From Neodiprion pinetum (Eukaryota; Arthropoda; Insecta; Hymenoptera; Diprionidae): a stretch of DNA of 64,000 bases. The stretch lies in contig NC_060237.1 of assembly GCF_021155775.2 (NCBI RefSeq), positions 8,519,832-8,583,831 of the forward strand. The letters run 5' to 3'. Shown here in pieces: positions 49,307-63,337 of this stretch. The translations under genes and the position numbers were made by a program. The notes beneath the pieces are model-generated. The model ran no database searches. It worked only from the letters and a program-made list of their open reading frames with translations, and had not been told where the DNA came from. Numbering within the stretch: position 1 is the first letter of the stretch; every line of letters begins with the position of its first letter.

Positions 49307-52300
49307 TAGTTGATAGTTGTTGATAGTTATATTTATAGATACATAGATAGGATATTTTATGAGAAACGGAAAATACTGATTGTGAGATATTTGTCTCTGA
49401 ATATAAATTGTCGACAAGTTTTTGTGTTCAACCTGGAAAGTTTCTCAGAGGAATTGACAAAAAGATGAATAAAAAAATACTACTTGCTCCGAATTCTTTG
49501 GACCCTCTAATGGTGAGAAACCCGTTTAAGTGAACCACGCTGCATCGAGTCTTGAAATTGTAATAGCAATAAAAATTGCGCGTTCAATTTTTGATTACCG
49601 CCATTTCATCTCAATATTCACATTATATGTGCATGTATACGTAGACTTGCTTCCGTGTCCATTTAGTCGTCAATTTTACTTTGTTGTTCCTCGTCGCGAC
49701 AGGCGAATAAAGTCGAATCGTTATCGGATGGGATCTAAATCCTTTATCCGAAAAAGATCTCGGAATCGCGTGTGTGTGTTGTTTTATTCTTTGATTGGGC
49801 CATGAACCATTCGACCGTTGTTCTGACCTCTAATCAAATGTTCGAACGAACTTTCAGGGTTGCACGTGGAATTCAGCCTTACGGTGTTATCGAACTCTTC
49901 TCTTCTTTGCGTCGTACCTATTATTATAGCCTCTCTTATTTCCGAATGACGCGTATATACGAACGCGTACAAGTTGTTGGTTTTGTTGCTAAAATATACA
50001 GACATGTGTAATACCTGTGTGTGTGTTTGTGTGTGTATACATGTTGTCACACGATGATAGGTGTATAAATAAATCTATGACAATGATTCGACGGGATAAT
50101 TTTAACGCGAACGTTATTCGCGCAGTTGAATTGTTACTCTTGGTGTTTGTTTTTGCAATGTTAACTTAATTCCTTCCACCGTCCATTTAAATATCGGAAA
50201 GATCAAATTATTGTCGGTAAAATTTGAAAGAAAGAAAACTTGTTACCGCAAAATATACATAAATTCGTAAATCAGAAGTGGCTTTGATTATACATATAAA
50301 TAATAATTCTTCGTGAAAATAAAAATATGACAATCAATTTATCGAGTGCTACCGATGATGTTGAATTATAAAAAAAAAATGTTACATTACTGTTTATACA
50401 GACGTTAAATAAGTTATGAAAATATTTTGTTGTTATTCGTGTACATGTGTTGCGTTTATTTGTTCGGATTTCGTTATTTTTTTTCTGACGTATTTTTTCG
50501 GTCATTTTAGTCGATTGCGAATAAATTTGACGACTGTGCTTAAACTCGGTGGATTTATAATTATTTAAAATGGCAGCTCTGTCTGTATATTTATTTATAT
50601 AACTTGACATTGTGTACATCGTAATACAGATGTGTCTGTGAAGAAAGAAAGAAAAAGAAAACTTTGAACAGCGTTGTTTCTCGTTTGCTGCTCTCGTAAT
50701 TATCGTTTTTTACAAGTAAAATAAACTCGTCTAAGATTCCAGATTCATAAGACGATTTTTTTTTTTTTTTTTTATTTTTTATTTTTTTTATCATTTATCG
50801 ACAGGCAATCGCGATTTGGAATTTTTTTTTCGTACGCGAATCGTGTCACATACGAAAATAAAGGAAATGTAACGAATCATCGGTGAAACGATAAACTAAA
50901 ATTAGATTAGCCTAATTAATTCTTTGTATAATTATATGTACTACAGTGTTATTGTTTGATTGTTTATTTTTCATTTTTTCTGAAACACAATATTACGTGA
51001 AACATTTTGGTTTCTTGATACAAGCAACTATGATCGGAACTAGCATCGTAAATATTTTAATATCTGGCATCTTGACTAGACAAAGCTGAAATAATAATTT
51101 ATGAAGTATAGGTTATTATTAATAATAATAATAATGGTAAAAAAGTAGGTGAATCGCGCGTATTATAACGCTTGTGTGCGCAGTGGGTTTATTTTTTTTT
51201 ATTGTCATTAAAACTTTTCACCCCGCACGTTTCAACAACGACGACACGTGTTAAGGGATTCAATTTTCGATTCATCGCAAACTCAATTCGATCGCCGTTC
51301 AATGAGTGTTGAGTTTAGAAACAAAAGGGTTTTTCCTTCTTCTTTATTTCCATAAAACCTATTATCATATTTACGAAATCATCGCTATTCGCCGGTTGAT
51401 GAAAATTGTTGATTTTTTTTTTTGTTGCCTAACTTGAAGGTGATGTAAGATTTAATGATCGTAACATTAGTAGGAGATTATTTTATGTTTTATTTATTTA
51501 TTTATTTTTTTTTTTTTGTTTGCGTTGCGAGTTTCTTTACTTCGTGATGGTCTGTAAAAAAAAAAGATGATAACCGAAGCGGTCCTTGTCGGAAATTTAC
51601 CAAAATTTTTTGTCTGCGTACCATAGTTGACTGTTTTTAACTGTTTTTAGGTAATTTACCGTCGGCGTATTAAATTCTTTCCCGTTTTGTTTCGTTCACT
51701 CTTTTCCGCATTTCTTTTTTGTGAGAGAGAAACGAAAATCTGGAAAAACATTAGTTGAGATATGTTTAGCAAGTAGAAAGTTCGTAGAATTGATCCTCTG
51801 AGTTTCGTATTGTTAGTATTTTCAAGTAATCAGGCATGAATCATTAATTTACCGTTTACATATTGTATTCATATATAATTCCACCTGTTTTATTTATATC
51901 ACAAGTCCGTAATATCATTTACAGATGATGAACAAGGCGAGTCTTACTGAAAAAAAATTCCCATCGCTGTTTATTACAAGTGGATTCCAATGAGGATTCC
52001 AATTAATTTAATTTATGCGTAACTCTATCTAAAAATCTTTATTAACGCAACTCGCGGTATCAAGAGCGCTGTGATTATTTTACGCGTTTATTCTTTTTTC
52101 GTCTTCTGCATCATTCCGCAGTAACGATCCTTAGGATGAGTTATTACTGTATAACAACGTTTTGCATCAGGCAACAATTGAATATACTAAATTTGCACGT
52201 ATAAATACAGCTGACGGTTTATCATCGTCGTAAATTTAAATTATTTGTTGAAATTGTCTGATTTTTTATCTTCCAAATTCTCAGTTTCCTCTCGCTCGCT

Positions 52301-53082
52301 CTCTTTGCCGTTTTCTTTCTATTTTTCCCGAAATCAGGACACGATAAACAAAACACCTACACGTAGCAAAGTACGCGTATAAATGCTGGGAAAAATTAAT
52401 ATCGCATTATACGTGTGGCAATAAGTTGCGTCACTTGCCGATAAACACGTCGAGTATGCAAAGTGAAAATCGGGCGATCATTGGACCGAGAAAAACGCCG
52501 CTGCCACCCTCGCAATTGTGCAGCCGCATGCAGGGAACTATGGAAATCGGCTTCTCGAAGCGCGGGAGAAAGTGCGAACCGCACACGCGTGTTTTATTAT
52601 CGCACGCGGACAATTTATACACGCAACAACTCGACACCCACATACGTCAGACGCACGGTAATGCATGCATGCGAAGTAATTCGACGTGTCGTCGGTTCTA
52701 TCGCGCCTAACTTCAACAACGATTGCGCAAGGAAACTCGTTGCTTATACTTACGCTCAATTACGTCTCTCCGTGCATAACTCGACGTGCTATTCAGAAGC
52801 GTGTTTCCTTCCTTATATGCGACCTACAGGAAGTTTACGATACGACGACCGGATTCTTATCGGATCATACCTACGTACGTGTTGTACGTACGCGAACATC
52901 GTCGTATGCGTATGTATTTTCATATATCAGAGTGTTTCGGAAATAAATAATTGACGATTCTCCGCCGAGCAATGAAAAAAATTTCGTTTGTTATAGCAAT
53001 TAGAAAAATTTCGTATAGCGGGTATCGTTGAAATAACTGTTTGAATATTGTTGGAATTACGAAAAACGAGGTACGCGTAACA

Positions 53083-53179
53083 AAAACTAATTTTCATTTT
53101 CTACCTAGAACTATATTTTTCGATTGTGGTAAAAAATGAAAATAGTAGAAGACTCAGCGGTAACTGGAACTAAAAATTT
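53083..53179 (+). repeat. Palindromic ~100-bp dispersed element, copy B
   Basis: Matches copy A (7704-7803) over its whole length with about ten substitutions, in the same orientation. Shared blocks are AACTAATTTTCATTTTCTAC, GGTAAAAAATGAAAATAGT and GGAACTAAAAATTT. The internal dyad is retained. Confidence 0.8.
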
Positions 53180-54498
53180 CTCTGTGTGGCACGCCATAAA
53201 AAGTTTGCTTGGGTTTAAAAAAAAGATTCTTTGAAAAGACCAGCGTTTTACGTTACGTGGAATATCGCGATCATTTGATAGTTCACATTTTATTCATATT
53301 TTTATTTTAATTTGTGATAAATCACGCTGCAGCACTTCGATTATTATATATTTCCTGATATTCACATTCAACCCAAAGATCACGAATCTTATTCTCCCAA
53401 ATTAAAAGTTCATATTGAATTATAACTATTTTATGAGATTTAATTGATGATGAAAAAGTCGTATAATACATTTCTCAAACGTCAAGATCTGACATTACAA
53501 ACGTGAATCTTCTTTGTGGCGTAAATTGATATCGTAATTGACGAGCGTAATAAAAAAAAAAAAAAATTATTCACGATTCTTCGTGATCTTAAAAAAATGT
53601 ATAAAAGAGAAAAATCAACTAAAGGCGATCTTCCACATACATAATGTAGAACGCTCATCTTTTAACAGAACCTTTCTTTTAACCTGAACATACTTCTTAA
53701 GGCTTGCCATGGTGGAAAATCGCAAATTATATTTTTTCTGAAACACCCTCTTATATATGCTTGTGCTTACGGTTCACTGTTCGTCGACGTAAATATTATA
53801 AAGTAGATATTATCATTTCCGTGTATCAAGAATCAACGAATGTTGTTTTTAACTACATGTTGTGATTACCTACTTTGTATAATGTAATATTGTATAATAA
53901 TGCACTGGAAGACGAGAAACTAAGTAATAATAAAAATAATAATTGATTAAACGACGCCAATAAAGTCATTTGTATGAAACATTGATTTAATTGAAACACT
54001 ATTATCAAGCAATGAAATGAAAAACAATTTTATCTATTTACTTATTTACAATTACTAATTGGAGTTTTATTTCAGATTGGTAAAAACTTTTTTGGTTGTT
54101 CTTTTTATTTTACCTTTCGATTAAATTTTTATCGAAAATTATTAGACTGAAATGAAAAAATGTGCATGGATTGATCCGAAAGATCGGATTGTCAGTTTCA
54201 AACATCGTCGAACTGGATGGATTTTTTGGAGCGAACTATTTGAAATTATTTCTACGCTTACTTATTTTCAATTACGCATGATTACGATATAGATTTGAAT
54301 CGAATTAGTCAACACTGTGATATAGCGATCTTTGACAAAGAGTTGAATGAACGATAATAATTATCATACCGATCGTTTGGCAAAACGATAAACTATACGA
54401 TTTTCCGTGATAACAGCCGTTTTGGCCAGTCCAAAGCATGAATACGTCAATCGAATAAATGTACGTATATACATGTATACACACTTGTTTATGTATGT

Positions 54499-54518
54499 AT
54501 ATATATATATATATATAT
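54499..54518. repeat. (AT)n microsatellite followed by T-run
   Basis: About 20 bases of AT, then about 12 T. Confidence 0.9.
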
Positions 54519-55059
54519 TTTTTTTTTTTCATCGTGTCCAAAAATTGATAGCATACCTAAAAACAAAAATTCTGGCGCCAATCTGAGCTCTTAATATCAA
54601 TATTAAGGTTTGCCTCTATCCATTTCTTTGTTTTTCATTTAAATAACACGGGCATATTTATTTTTTATTTTTGAATTTTTATTACTTTAGAACGGTTCAT
54701 CGTAACAACAATCTGAAAAAAGAGATTTGTAGGAAATTTCACGCTCTACAAAAAAACGTCTGAAGATCAAAGTTCTTCAGATCAACCGTTTCAAAGATAT
54801 CAGCGATCAAAAATAACACTGATCAAAACTTTCGAATTCTTTCCAATAAAACTACAAAAAAATACCATATGCCATATTTATATTATTTTTTACGTAAAAT
54901 TACTTTAATTCTGTTAACCTGAGCCTGTAAACTTTTTTTTTTTTTTGCTGATTAATTCAATACTTAATTCACAAAAAGCACAAATACATAAATATAAGGG
55001 TTAAAAATATCACATGAATGATTTTTGTGCTTTTTGTGAGTCTTTTTCTGAAACACCCT

Positions 55060-55062
<3 letters not shown>

Positions 55063-55122
<60 letters not shown>
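55063..55122. repeat. (AT)n microsatellite, long
   Basis: About 60 bases of AT. It follows directly on TTTTCTGAAACACCCT (55044-55059), a 16-base string identical to 53734-53749. Confidence 0.97.
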
Positions 55123-55125
<3 letters not shown>

Positions 55126-55977
55126 CGTACATCGACGGACGCGAAAGAATCGACGAATCATCATCAAGATGAGACACATATCTGTATGATCTGTACTGCT
55201 GTGACGTGAAAATGTACGATTATGATAATGATAACGATAAGAAGCTCGCGGGACTTTCACGGGTAGACCAACTTCTCGCTACTACACAATTAATTTTTCC
55301 ATCCGAACCCGAGTCCTCGTCTATAGCTTCCGGCAAGTCGTGACGCGGTCCTTGCAAAAATTGCAACTCGATCACTTTGCCGGGTCAAGGAATCGAACTA
55401 GGAAATTGATCGTATGATCTATGATTCTCTTTTATGCCGTTTTTTACGTATATAAATATTACAAATATTAATCCGAGTGATCGTGACACGTTTAATTTAT
55501 TCGATTGAACGATCTATCGGATTATAGCGCTTTTTTGTAGGACGATAAAAATTATTTATATATCTAGACTCGTATGTTATTAACAAACCTGCAATCAGTT
55601 TTTTAACATCTGTTTTTGCTCCATTTATCTCCGATTATCCGTATTCTTTGGTTAATTTTGTGTAATGGGATTGAAATTGCCTACGGTTAAACTATACCGC
55701 TCCTCCTTTCTACTATATTTGCCCACTGCGACAGCTGATGTAACCAACCCGCAACCGTAGCTGCGTAGCCATATGCAACTTTGCAAATCGCGGCGTGCCT
55801 TGCAGTGTCTTGCTTATGTACTATACGCGATTTCGTGATTTCGCGATGACTAAGAGTTTCAATTCCGCACGGTGTGATCATCGCGTCTCTTTCTCTCTTT
55901 TTTTTTTTTTTTTTTACCTCTCTCACCGGCTTTTGCAAAACGACTGCTGCAATCGGACGCGAACGCGGTCACTGCTG

Positions 55978-56016
55978 CAGCTGCTGCTGCTGCATCTGCA
56001 TCTGTATCTGCATCTG
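55978..56016. repeat. (CTG)n-(CATCTG)n compound repeat
   Basis: CTG units change into CATCTG/TATCTG units. The Leu-rich frame across it is not taken as coding. Confidence 0.85.
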
Positions 56017-56896
56017 AATCGTTATCTCAACATTGAGAGAGCCGTCTCGACATGCGACGCAAGGCAGCTAAACGCAATGATATACGATACATATGTGATT
56101 TATTTTGTGCCGAAAGCAACGCGTACGCAACGTGCACGATACGACGTTGACACATTGTAAGCGCTGTTTGTGTGTGAAATTATCACGACGACATTGAATT
56201 TCAATCTCTCGTAATTCCCGTTGCGGCATTATACGCACACGTATTATATAAAATTTGTAGACATTTATATCGCAAATGCATAAAGTATAAACCTTCTGAA
56301 CTTGCTTGCAATGTTGGGATAAACCGTTGACCTTAGATAATAACCGTTTCGTCTTGTTCGAGCGACTGGAGAGATATTCAACTTATAACTGTACACTGTT
56401 ACATATCGGTATGTATGCATGTACATAGTATGCGTGCATATTGTTGTTGGGCGATTGAAATTTAGATCATTTTTTTCTTTTTTCATTTCAGGTTACGACT
56501 TGCGACGTATTTTTTCGTCTTGATTTTTCATTATCTTGCGATATTTATAACATTTGAAGTGATTTGTGTGAATTCGTATAATCATCAATGTTCCGGAACA
56601 AAGATAATTTATATCCGGTTCAAACATGCGATGACCCGTCATTGATTATTTTTTCTCCCGATGTATATTTCTAAGTGCTTATTTTAATTTCAAAAGATTT
56701 TATTCAAATCGTCTTTCTGTCTGAGTAACAGGTTTTTCTAATCTTTCTTTTTTTTTTTTATCCATAACAACAGAGTGACTTAAAAAACGCGGCTGATCAA
56801 ACAAACTTACATAAAGTTCGAGAAATATGTAAGGAAATATGTTGAAACTGGTGTAAAATATACAGATACAATGATTGATCTTTGATTGGTTGAATA

Positions 56897-56923
56897 ATTG
56901 ATTGATTGATTGATTGATTGATT
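56897..56923. repeat. (ATTG)n tetranucleotide repeat
   Basis: Nearly seven ATTG units. Confidence 0.9.
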
Positions 56924-58798
56924 AGTTGCCAAAGAGATTTTCGCTAGTCAGATTGATTCAACGTCATATACATACGCACGGATTTGAACAAATTGTGACT
57001 ATACGTGATGCATAATAAATTCGTCATTTGTCAGTCGTGCAAAACGGATTCCCATCATTCATCCTTAAGCTTTATTTACACAACGCGTCGTTAAGGTTGT
57101 CCTTAAAAAAAAAAAACAAAAAAAAACACGCTGGGTCTAATTTTTACCGGCATCGAGAAACATGCTAAAAGGAATAAGAAACAGACATTTCAAGGTAAAC
57201 ATTGAATGAACAAATAAATAAATGAATATATTTTTTTTTTTGTTCCGTCTCTTTCTTTTTATTGTATCCACGGTAATATATCAAAAGTACAGATAAATTG
57301 AAATTTTAATACCTGATAACTCGAATGTAGAAAGAAATTTCTAGTTGCGGTATAAAAAAGAAAGAAGAAAAAAAAACGCAAAGAACAAACATGCAAATAC
57401 ATATATAATATTATGTATACAATATACATACATATGTATTTGACCGGTCTTTTCTATGCGAATAATGAAGCGCTGCGGGCGTATTATGAAAGTTGCGCAC
57501 CTTTCGCGTTAAAAGAGAGTGAAATTCGCATTATGACGACAATGATAATGATAATGATGATGATGATGATAGTGAAAGGATATGCAATAACGAGTCTTGG
57601 CGCGAGGCACGCGTCTTCTGATCCTCCTTTTCTTTGCCGTTGCTGACGAGGATGAGGATGATGCCAAATAACCGGTATTACATATGTAATAATAATTAAC
57701 AATGATTGTTACGTAGCGACGTTGCCTAACTGACGTCGTCGCGCATCGATTCTGCACCTTAACTTTTATTAAAATTACATCTTCGCTATCGGAAGACGTA
57801 ATATTAGAATAAACGAGACGAAATATTAGAATTAAATTTTATTTTACGGAATTCTGATTCAAGATTCAGATTTTATTGTTACACCCAATTACGTGTAGAA
57901 AAGTTACACGCTGCTATATAATGTAATATCTGTAATAACAAGCCGACTGAGAAACTCATTATACTTGAGCGACGCGTTACACACATTATTTATTACGCAA
58001 ATACTTATCTCGAAACGTGGAGCAACTCTGAGTGGGATGTAGAGGCGTATTTTTAAACTTGAAAACAAAATAAATAAACAACAGTAAGGATGAGGTACGT
58101 TTTCTTTCGTGGTTTTTTTTAAATTTATTTTATTCTCTTTTCTCACCTTTAAACACTGAGGCTACATTTACATTGGATAATTTTAACCTGCGTGATAATT
58201 AAATACGAACTGTTGGTAATTTAGGATTATTGAAAAATATTTAATGCAGATATCAATTTTTATGATATATCAATCAACTTATATATAGGACGCATCCTGC
58301 GCCGATGAGAAAACGAATAAAACTTGTAACGTAAATAGTTCGATTTTAAACAATTTGTGAAATAATAGTAACTCGATTAATGCAACTATACTTTATTGAA
58401 AGCATTACTGTCAAAGTCGCAAATGTTAATTGTGTAGTTTCTATATATATTCCGAGGATGTGAAAAATATTTTCGTTAATCGACTTTCATTTGATGTAAT
58501 AATTATTTTTCCCTCGAACAATACATATTTCGATTGGGACAAATCTTTTTGCTGTTTTATCGTTATACCGTTGTTTCTTCTAATTTAAATGGTGAAAGTA
58601 TAACGCGAAATGAAAAGCATAAGAATAATAATAAATGAAATGAAAAACAGTACCTACTTCGAACCAGTCACGCGATATTTAATATAAATGTTGCGTTATA
58701 CGTCACGTTGACAACTTTGAACTTTTGAACAAACTTTTTGCCGTTAATTTTCGTATCGCGATAATAAAGAAATTTTCTTCTCACATGCGACGATACCT

Positions 58799-58804
<6 letters not shown>

Positions 58805-58839
<35 letters not shown>

Positions 58840-58845
58840 TTTTTT
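58805..58845. repeat. (CT)n followed by T-run
   Basis: About 26 bases of CT, then about 16 T. Confidence 0.9.
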
Positions 58846-60408
58846 CTCTGTTAGGTATTATTATAAATAAGAAGGCTACACGTTTTATATTCCCCGCGTA
58901 TAATATATACGCAGTAGCTGTTACATGTATGATTTTAGAAAAGCGAAACAAAGTATAATACCAATGATAACATGTTATTTTTTAAATTTCGATGAAAAAA
59001 TTCAATATCGTTCTGTATCGATCGTTCAAATGACACACTTCGATTTAATCGAACGTTTTTACACATATCCGCTAAATTTTCGCACTCAGTTCCCCGTCAA
59101 TTAACTATTCGTGTTTCTCAATTGCGAAACAAACTTGATATGAAATAATAATTGGAAACTTTCACGTTGTTTCAGACTGTAGCGAATTTTTTTCATCAGA
59201 CTTTAAAATTGCACTCACGTATAAATTGTTTAGTTTTTTTCCCCTCTCCTCTTCATACCGCAGGCAGTGATTTTTATTTTTCACTATCCCGATACTGCTA
59301 AAATACAACGACACATCTCGATCGTGCGAGATTTTGTAACTCGTCGGTTTCCAAATTTCTTTTATTTAACACTTCCTTGGCGCTAAGAAGAAACGGTAAA
59401 CCGTATTATATTATACCGTTTCAATTCTCGGGGTCGTACAAAATCGCCACTGTATAATTTAATTATAATAATTATATACGTTGTTTCACGATCTATTATT
59501 TTTTCCAAATTTCCCCGGCTCAAAGTAAAAACTTTAAACTGTAAACTATCATACTTGACAACGTGAATTCTCGTTCTTTCGTCGATCGTTTATTTGCGAC
59601 AAAGTTTTGCGATTCGGTTCTTATTCATAATTTACACTTTATCGAATTTACGAGCTACGAAATTTCCAACATACATTACAGCGCAGAAGCTTGCGTGCTT
59701 CGATAAATCTTGGAAATTTTGTAGTAACGCGGACAGAAAAAAATCGTTGAGATCGTATAAACGTGGAGGAATGTTTGTTCGTTTGATTTTCACCGCATAT
59801 TTCGTTTCCAATATTAAAAGTTTGCATAAGGTTTTCGCTATCTTTTTCCCTTCTTTCGTCACGTTCGAATAACGTTTATTCAAGTGTTATTGAAATCGTG
59901 AAACGTGCGACGATCCGCTCCATTTATAAAATCTTGTTCATCTTGTGCGGAAGTTTTTTTTTTTTTTTCCCCCCATATCGTTTAAAAATTTTCTTCTCGT
60001 TCTTTTTTTTTCTTTCCTTTACTCCTCTCCATTTCCAATGTACGTCCTACTTTATTGTACCGAGAAACATATGTAGTCTGCTTGGCGCTGATGCGTCACT
60101 GTGCAAAATCTCTCGCGGTTTAAACACTCCGTATAACCCAGCTGACTACGCTGACGATGGCGAACTGGATATAATAATATATTTATAGACACACGATGAG
60201 AAGATGAGACCTAAGTCGAGGAAGTGTAGCGTAGCAGCGTGGCTGGTAACTAACTGACAATAATTATTCCAGCCCTCGTTGGCGTAGTGCAGGTTCAACG
60301 GCTAAACGATCCCGGTGATGATAAAAGAACGATAAGAGTATATTATGATACGTAATTTGATCGAAGAAGGTCCGTGGGTCTCAGATTTTTGACCCTCCGT
60401 ATTATACG

Positions 60409-60640
60409 AAGACTGGGTTGAAATTCCGAATTTAGAAAAGTTCCGAATGCACCGAATTTAGAGTAAAAAAATCAAACTTTGTCGAAACATCGAACTTTCG
60501 AAGGTGCGAAAATGAGAAAATTTTAAATTCTGAACTATCCAAGATTTTCACCACTTTGGTCTTTGTTTGTCCTTGGAATTTCGATATTTTTACGTTCGAG
60601 GTCCTGGTTGTTATAATTTTCTTGTTTTTTTTTCTTCAGT
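60409..60640 (+). mobile_element. Truncated relative of the 13.7-kb foldback element
   Basis: It begins GGGTTGAAATTCCGAAT and follows the left arm and centre of the element at 13677. Shared blocks are GTTCCGAATGC, CGAAACATC, GCGAAAATGAGAAAATTTT, TTTCGATATT-TTACGTTCG and CCTGGT. It lacks about 70 bases of the arm's inner part and most or all of the right arm. This confirms that the 13.7-kb structure belongs to a dispersed family. Confidence 0.7.
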
Positions 60641-61132
60641 TCTATTTGTATCTACGAATAACGGTCGGTTATACAATGTGTACGTAATATGATAAAGTCG
60701 TAGTATTGTAAGGAGGTGAAATGGGATCTGATCGGAAATAAATTATGCAAATGAGAAGTTTGTCGAGAGGGAAGAAGACATCGGGTACGTAGAGATAGTA
60801 CAGGCATACCGTTTACGTGTGTGTCTCTCCGTAGTAGAGGTGGGCAGACACGATGTTTGTACACCACTACACTCAGTACACGGATGAAAGTGAAATGGAA
60901 TTTTTTTATTCGAGTTCCAGTCGTCGAAGAATTAAGGAGGAGACAGGCGTCGAGTCGAGATTCTTACCTAACCGTTTGTGCCTAACGCGTACTTCTTACA
61001 TATTATATACATACGTCGTTGCCTCGTCTCGTGTCTTGCAGGTAAAGAAAAACTTTCAAAATCGAATTAAACGCGTTGCGCAATAACGCATAACGTGCGC
61101 CTAAATTGACGACGACGACTACTTTCTTCCAC

Positions 61133-61171
61133 ACTCTCTCTTTCTCTCTTTCTCACTCTCTCACTCTCTCA
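61133..61171. repeat. CT-rich microsatellite
   Basis: ACTCTCTC and TTTCTCTC units of variable length over about 39 bases. Confidence 0.85.
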
Positions 61172-63282
61172 CTGCACGCGCAATTCAGGTGTGTTGATTT
61201 TAATTACGTTCAAGCTGCCAGAGGTATCCAGAAACTATGATATAAACGAAACTTTGAAGCTGTTTTAACACTTTTATCTGTGGAAGTCGAGTTTGCAACA
61301 TGTGCACGTATTTTTTTTCTCTCACTTTTGTAGTATGTAGTTTTATGAATAATATCAATTCTAAAGTAGCGAAACAACGTTTGCTGCGTGCATTGTAAAT
61401 TACGGTGGTTAATGAAATATGCGACTGAAATTCGGGCAGAGTTTTGAAATGTTAATTAAACGAAAGTAATTGGCCGTTGGTTTTTTTCATCTTGCTCCTC
61501 AATTCTCTCATCAGATTGTTCCACCGCTTTTTTCTTTACCGTCAAATTTCCACCATCCGTCCAATTTTAATGAAAAATATCGCTTGTTGTTTGTTCATAA
61601 ATGAATTCCCTTCAAATTCGTATGAAACAGTTTTTACACCTTGGAGTTCTCGACAGTCAATTGGTGAATAATAATTAATCCTATAATATGGTAATACTTA
61701 ATATACGAAATAAGAACTTGACCTTTACAACACGATTAATAACAAATATTGGTTTATATGATTGTTTTTTTTTTTTTTCTTGTCTCACATCGAGAGTAGA
61801 GATTCTTTTTATAAAATTGAAGTATAATTAATAATTATACACGAAGAGTACAAGCAACTATCGTAACGCGGTTAACAAGTCATCGTCGAGAACAGATTGT
61901 CAATTAATTCAGAGGAACTTAATCACCATCCTTGATGAGAATTCGTATAATATATAACCTTATACTCTGGGGATTTCTATCTCGCGTAGGTGAGCAAAGA
62001 CGTACATATATACGGATGTATGTAATATACGTATACGTGAATTTAGAAGCTGTGTTCACCGTCTGCGGATATTTCTCCCCGTCTATAAACCGTCCGCAAA
62101 GGCCAACCGAACGACAAAACTATCATTTTGTTTTGGAATTTCATCGCTGCAACTTATTTACGATAGGATACTTTTGGTATTAAGTCCGGCTTAAGAAGGT
62201 AATGACAAGTATATAATATAACGGAAATAAAAATGATACGACCAGGGTGTATGATGATGGAACGCAACTGAAAATCATTGAGTTGAAAATTTTGTCGAAG
62301 GAATATATTCTTCTTCATTCTTTCGTCGACCTTAATCTTCTCTCACAACGTCAGCAAAAGTATCTCGGCTTTTGTACCTTTATTTGTTAGAGCAAGAGTC
62401 GAGTGTCCGTTGGAAATGATTCTCGATCAGTTGTTAATTAATAACTCTGAAAAAAAAAACGATAAACAACCGTGGTAATGCGAAGGTAAAAATAGAGTAG
62501 GAAAGAAAAAAAGCATGAATGACTCGACGGTGGAAATATTTCGCAAGATTTCAGTTTGAATTGCACGAAAAGGAACGAAGTGAATTCCTCGACCGACAGA
62601 GGGATGATTATTTATTGTACTGCGGTTGAGGTTGGAATTCGTGACATTCGTTAACCTAATCGGTGCAATTAAGGTATTTATATCTATATTCCAGACCGTG
62701 GCGGTAGATAGTAAACACATAAATAAGCGAAGAATCTCTTTACGGCTCACCGAAATTGGCGTGACGAGAAGCGCCGATTTGTTTACTTATCAACTATAAA
62801 TAGAAGGGAAAAATAATTAAAGTGGGTGGAAAAGTTATGTGATAAATAAATTGACGAGAATTTATATTAACGAATCATTATTGTTATTATTATTTATTTA
62901 TTTATTTTTTTTTTTTTACGAATGGCATCGTAAAAAACCTCGTTTTCAACGTTACGAAAAACCCAATGTGGACAAAGAAACAAATTATACAGCTGTAACT
63001 GTCGTGATTTCTTTTTTTTATTTTCTTCTTCCTTTCGTTTCTCATCATGTTTGTACGTAACGAGTTTTGCATGTGTGACACGTTGTCACAGCAGATGATA
63101 ACCTACCTGATATATACCAAGTGAAAAACATTCACATTTGTTTAACATAGTTTTTGTCGCATTTGTACCCGGAAGTGAAGAGTATCGAAACTTCTGTAGA
63201 CTAACAATTTGAAGCCAATGTGAGATTGAAGGATAATAAATCATTGATAAGTGTTTGTTTGTTTGTTTTTTTTCCTTTTTAA

Positions 63283-63337
63283 ATAACGATTTGTTTCCCA
63301 TTATAAATCGTTGCGATAACTTTACCAACTTCAAACA
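63283..63337 (+). repeat. Dispersed 54-bp repeat, copy 2
   Basis: Same orientation as copy 1 at 47160-47213. The best-preserved part is AATCGTTGCGATAACTTTACCAACTTCAA. Confidence 0.55.

Noticed and set aside
52396..52954. CpG-rich patch with overlapping frames on both strands up to 163 codons
   Set aside because: Several frames are open at once, none has a recognisable product, and low stop-codon density is expected from the local GC content.
55380..55400. Minus-strand GTTCGATTCC resembling a tRNA B box
   Set aside because: No matching A box, acceptor stem or cloverleaf could be built around it.
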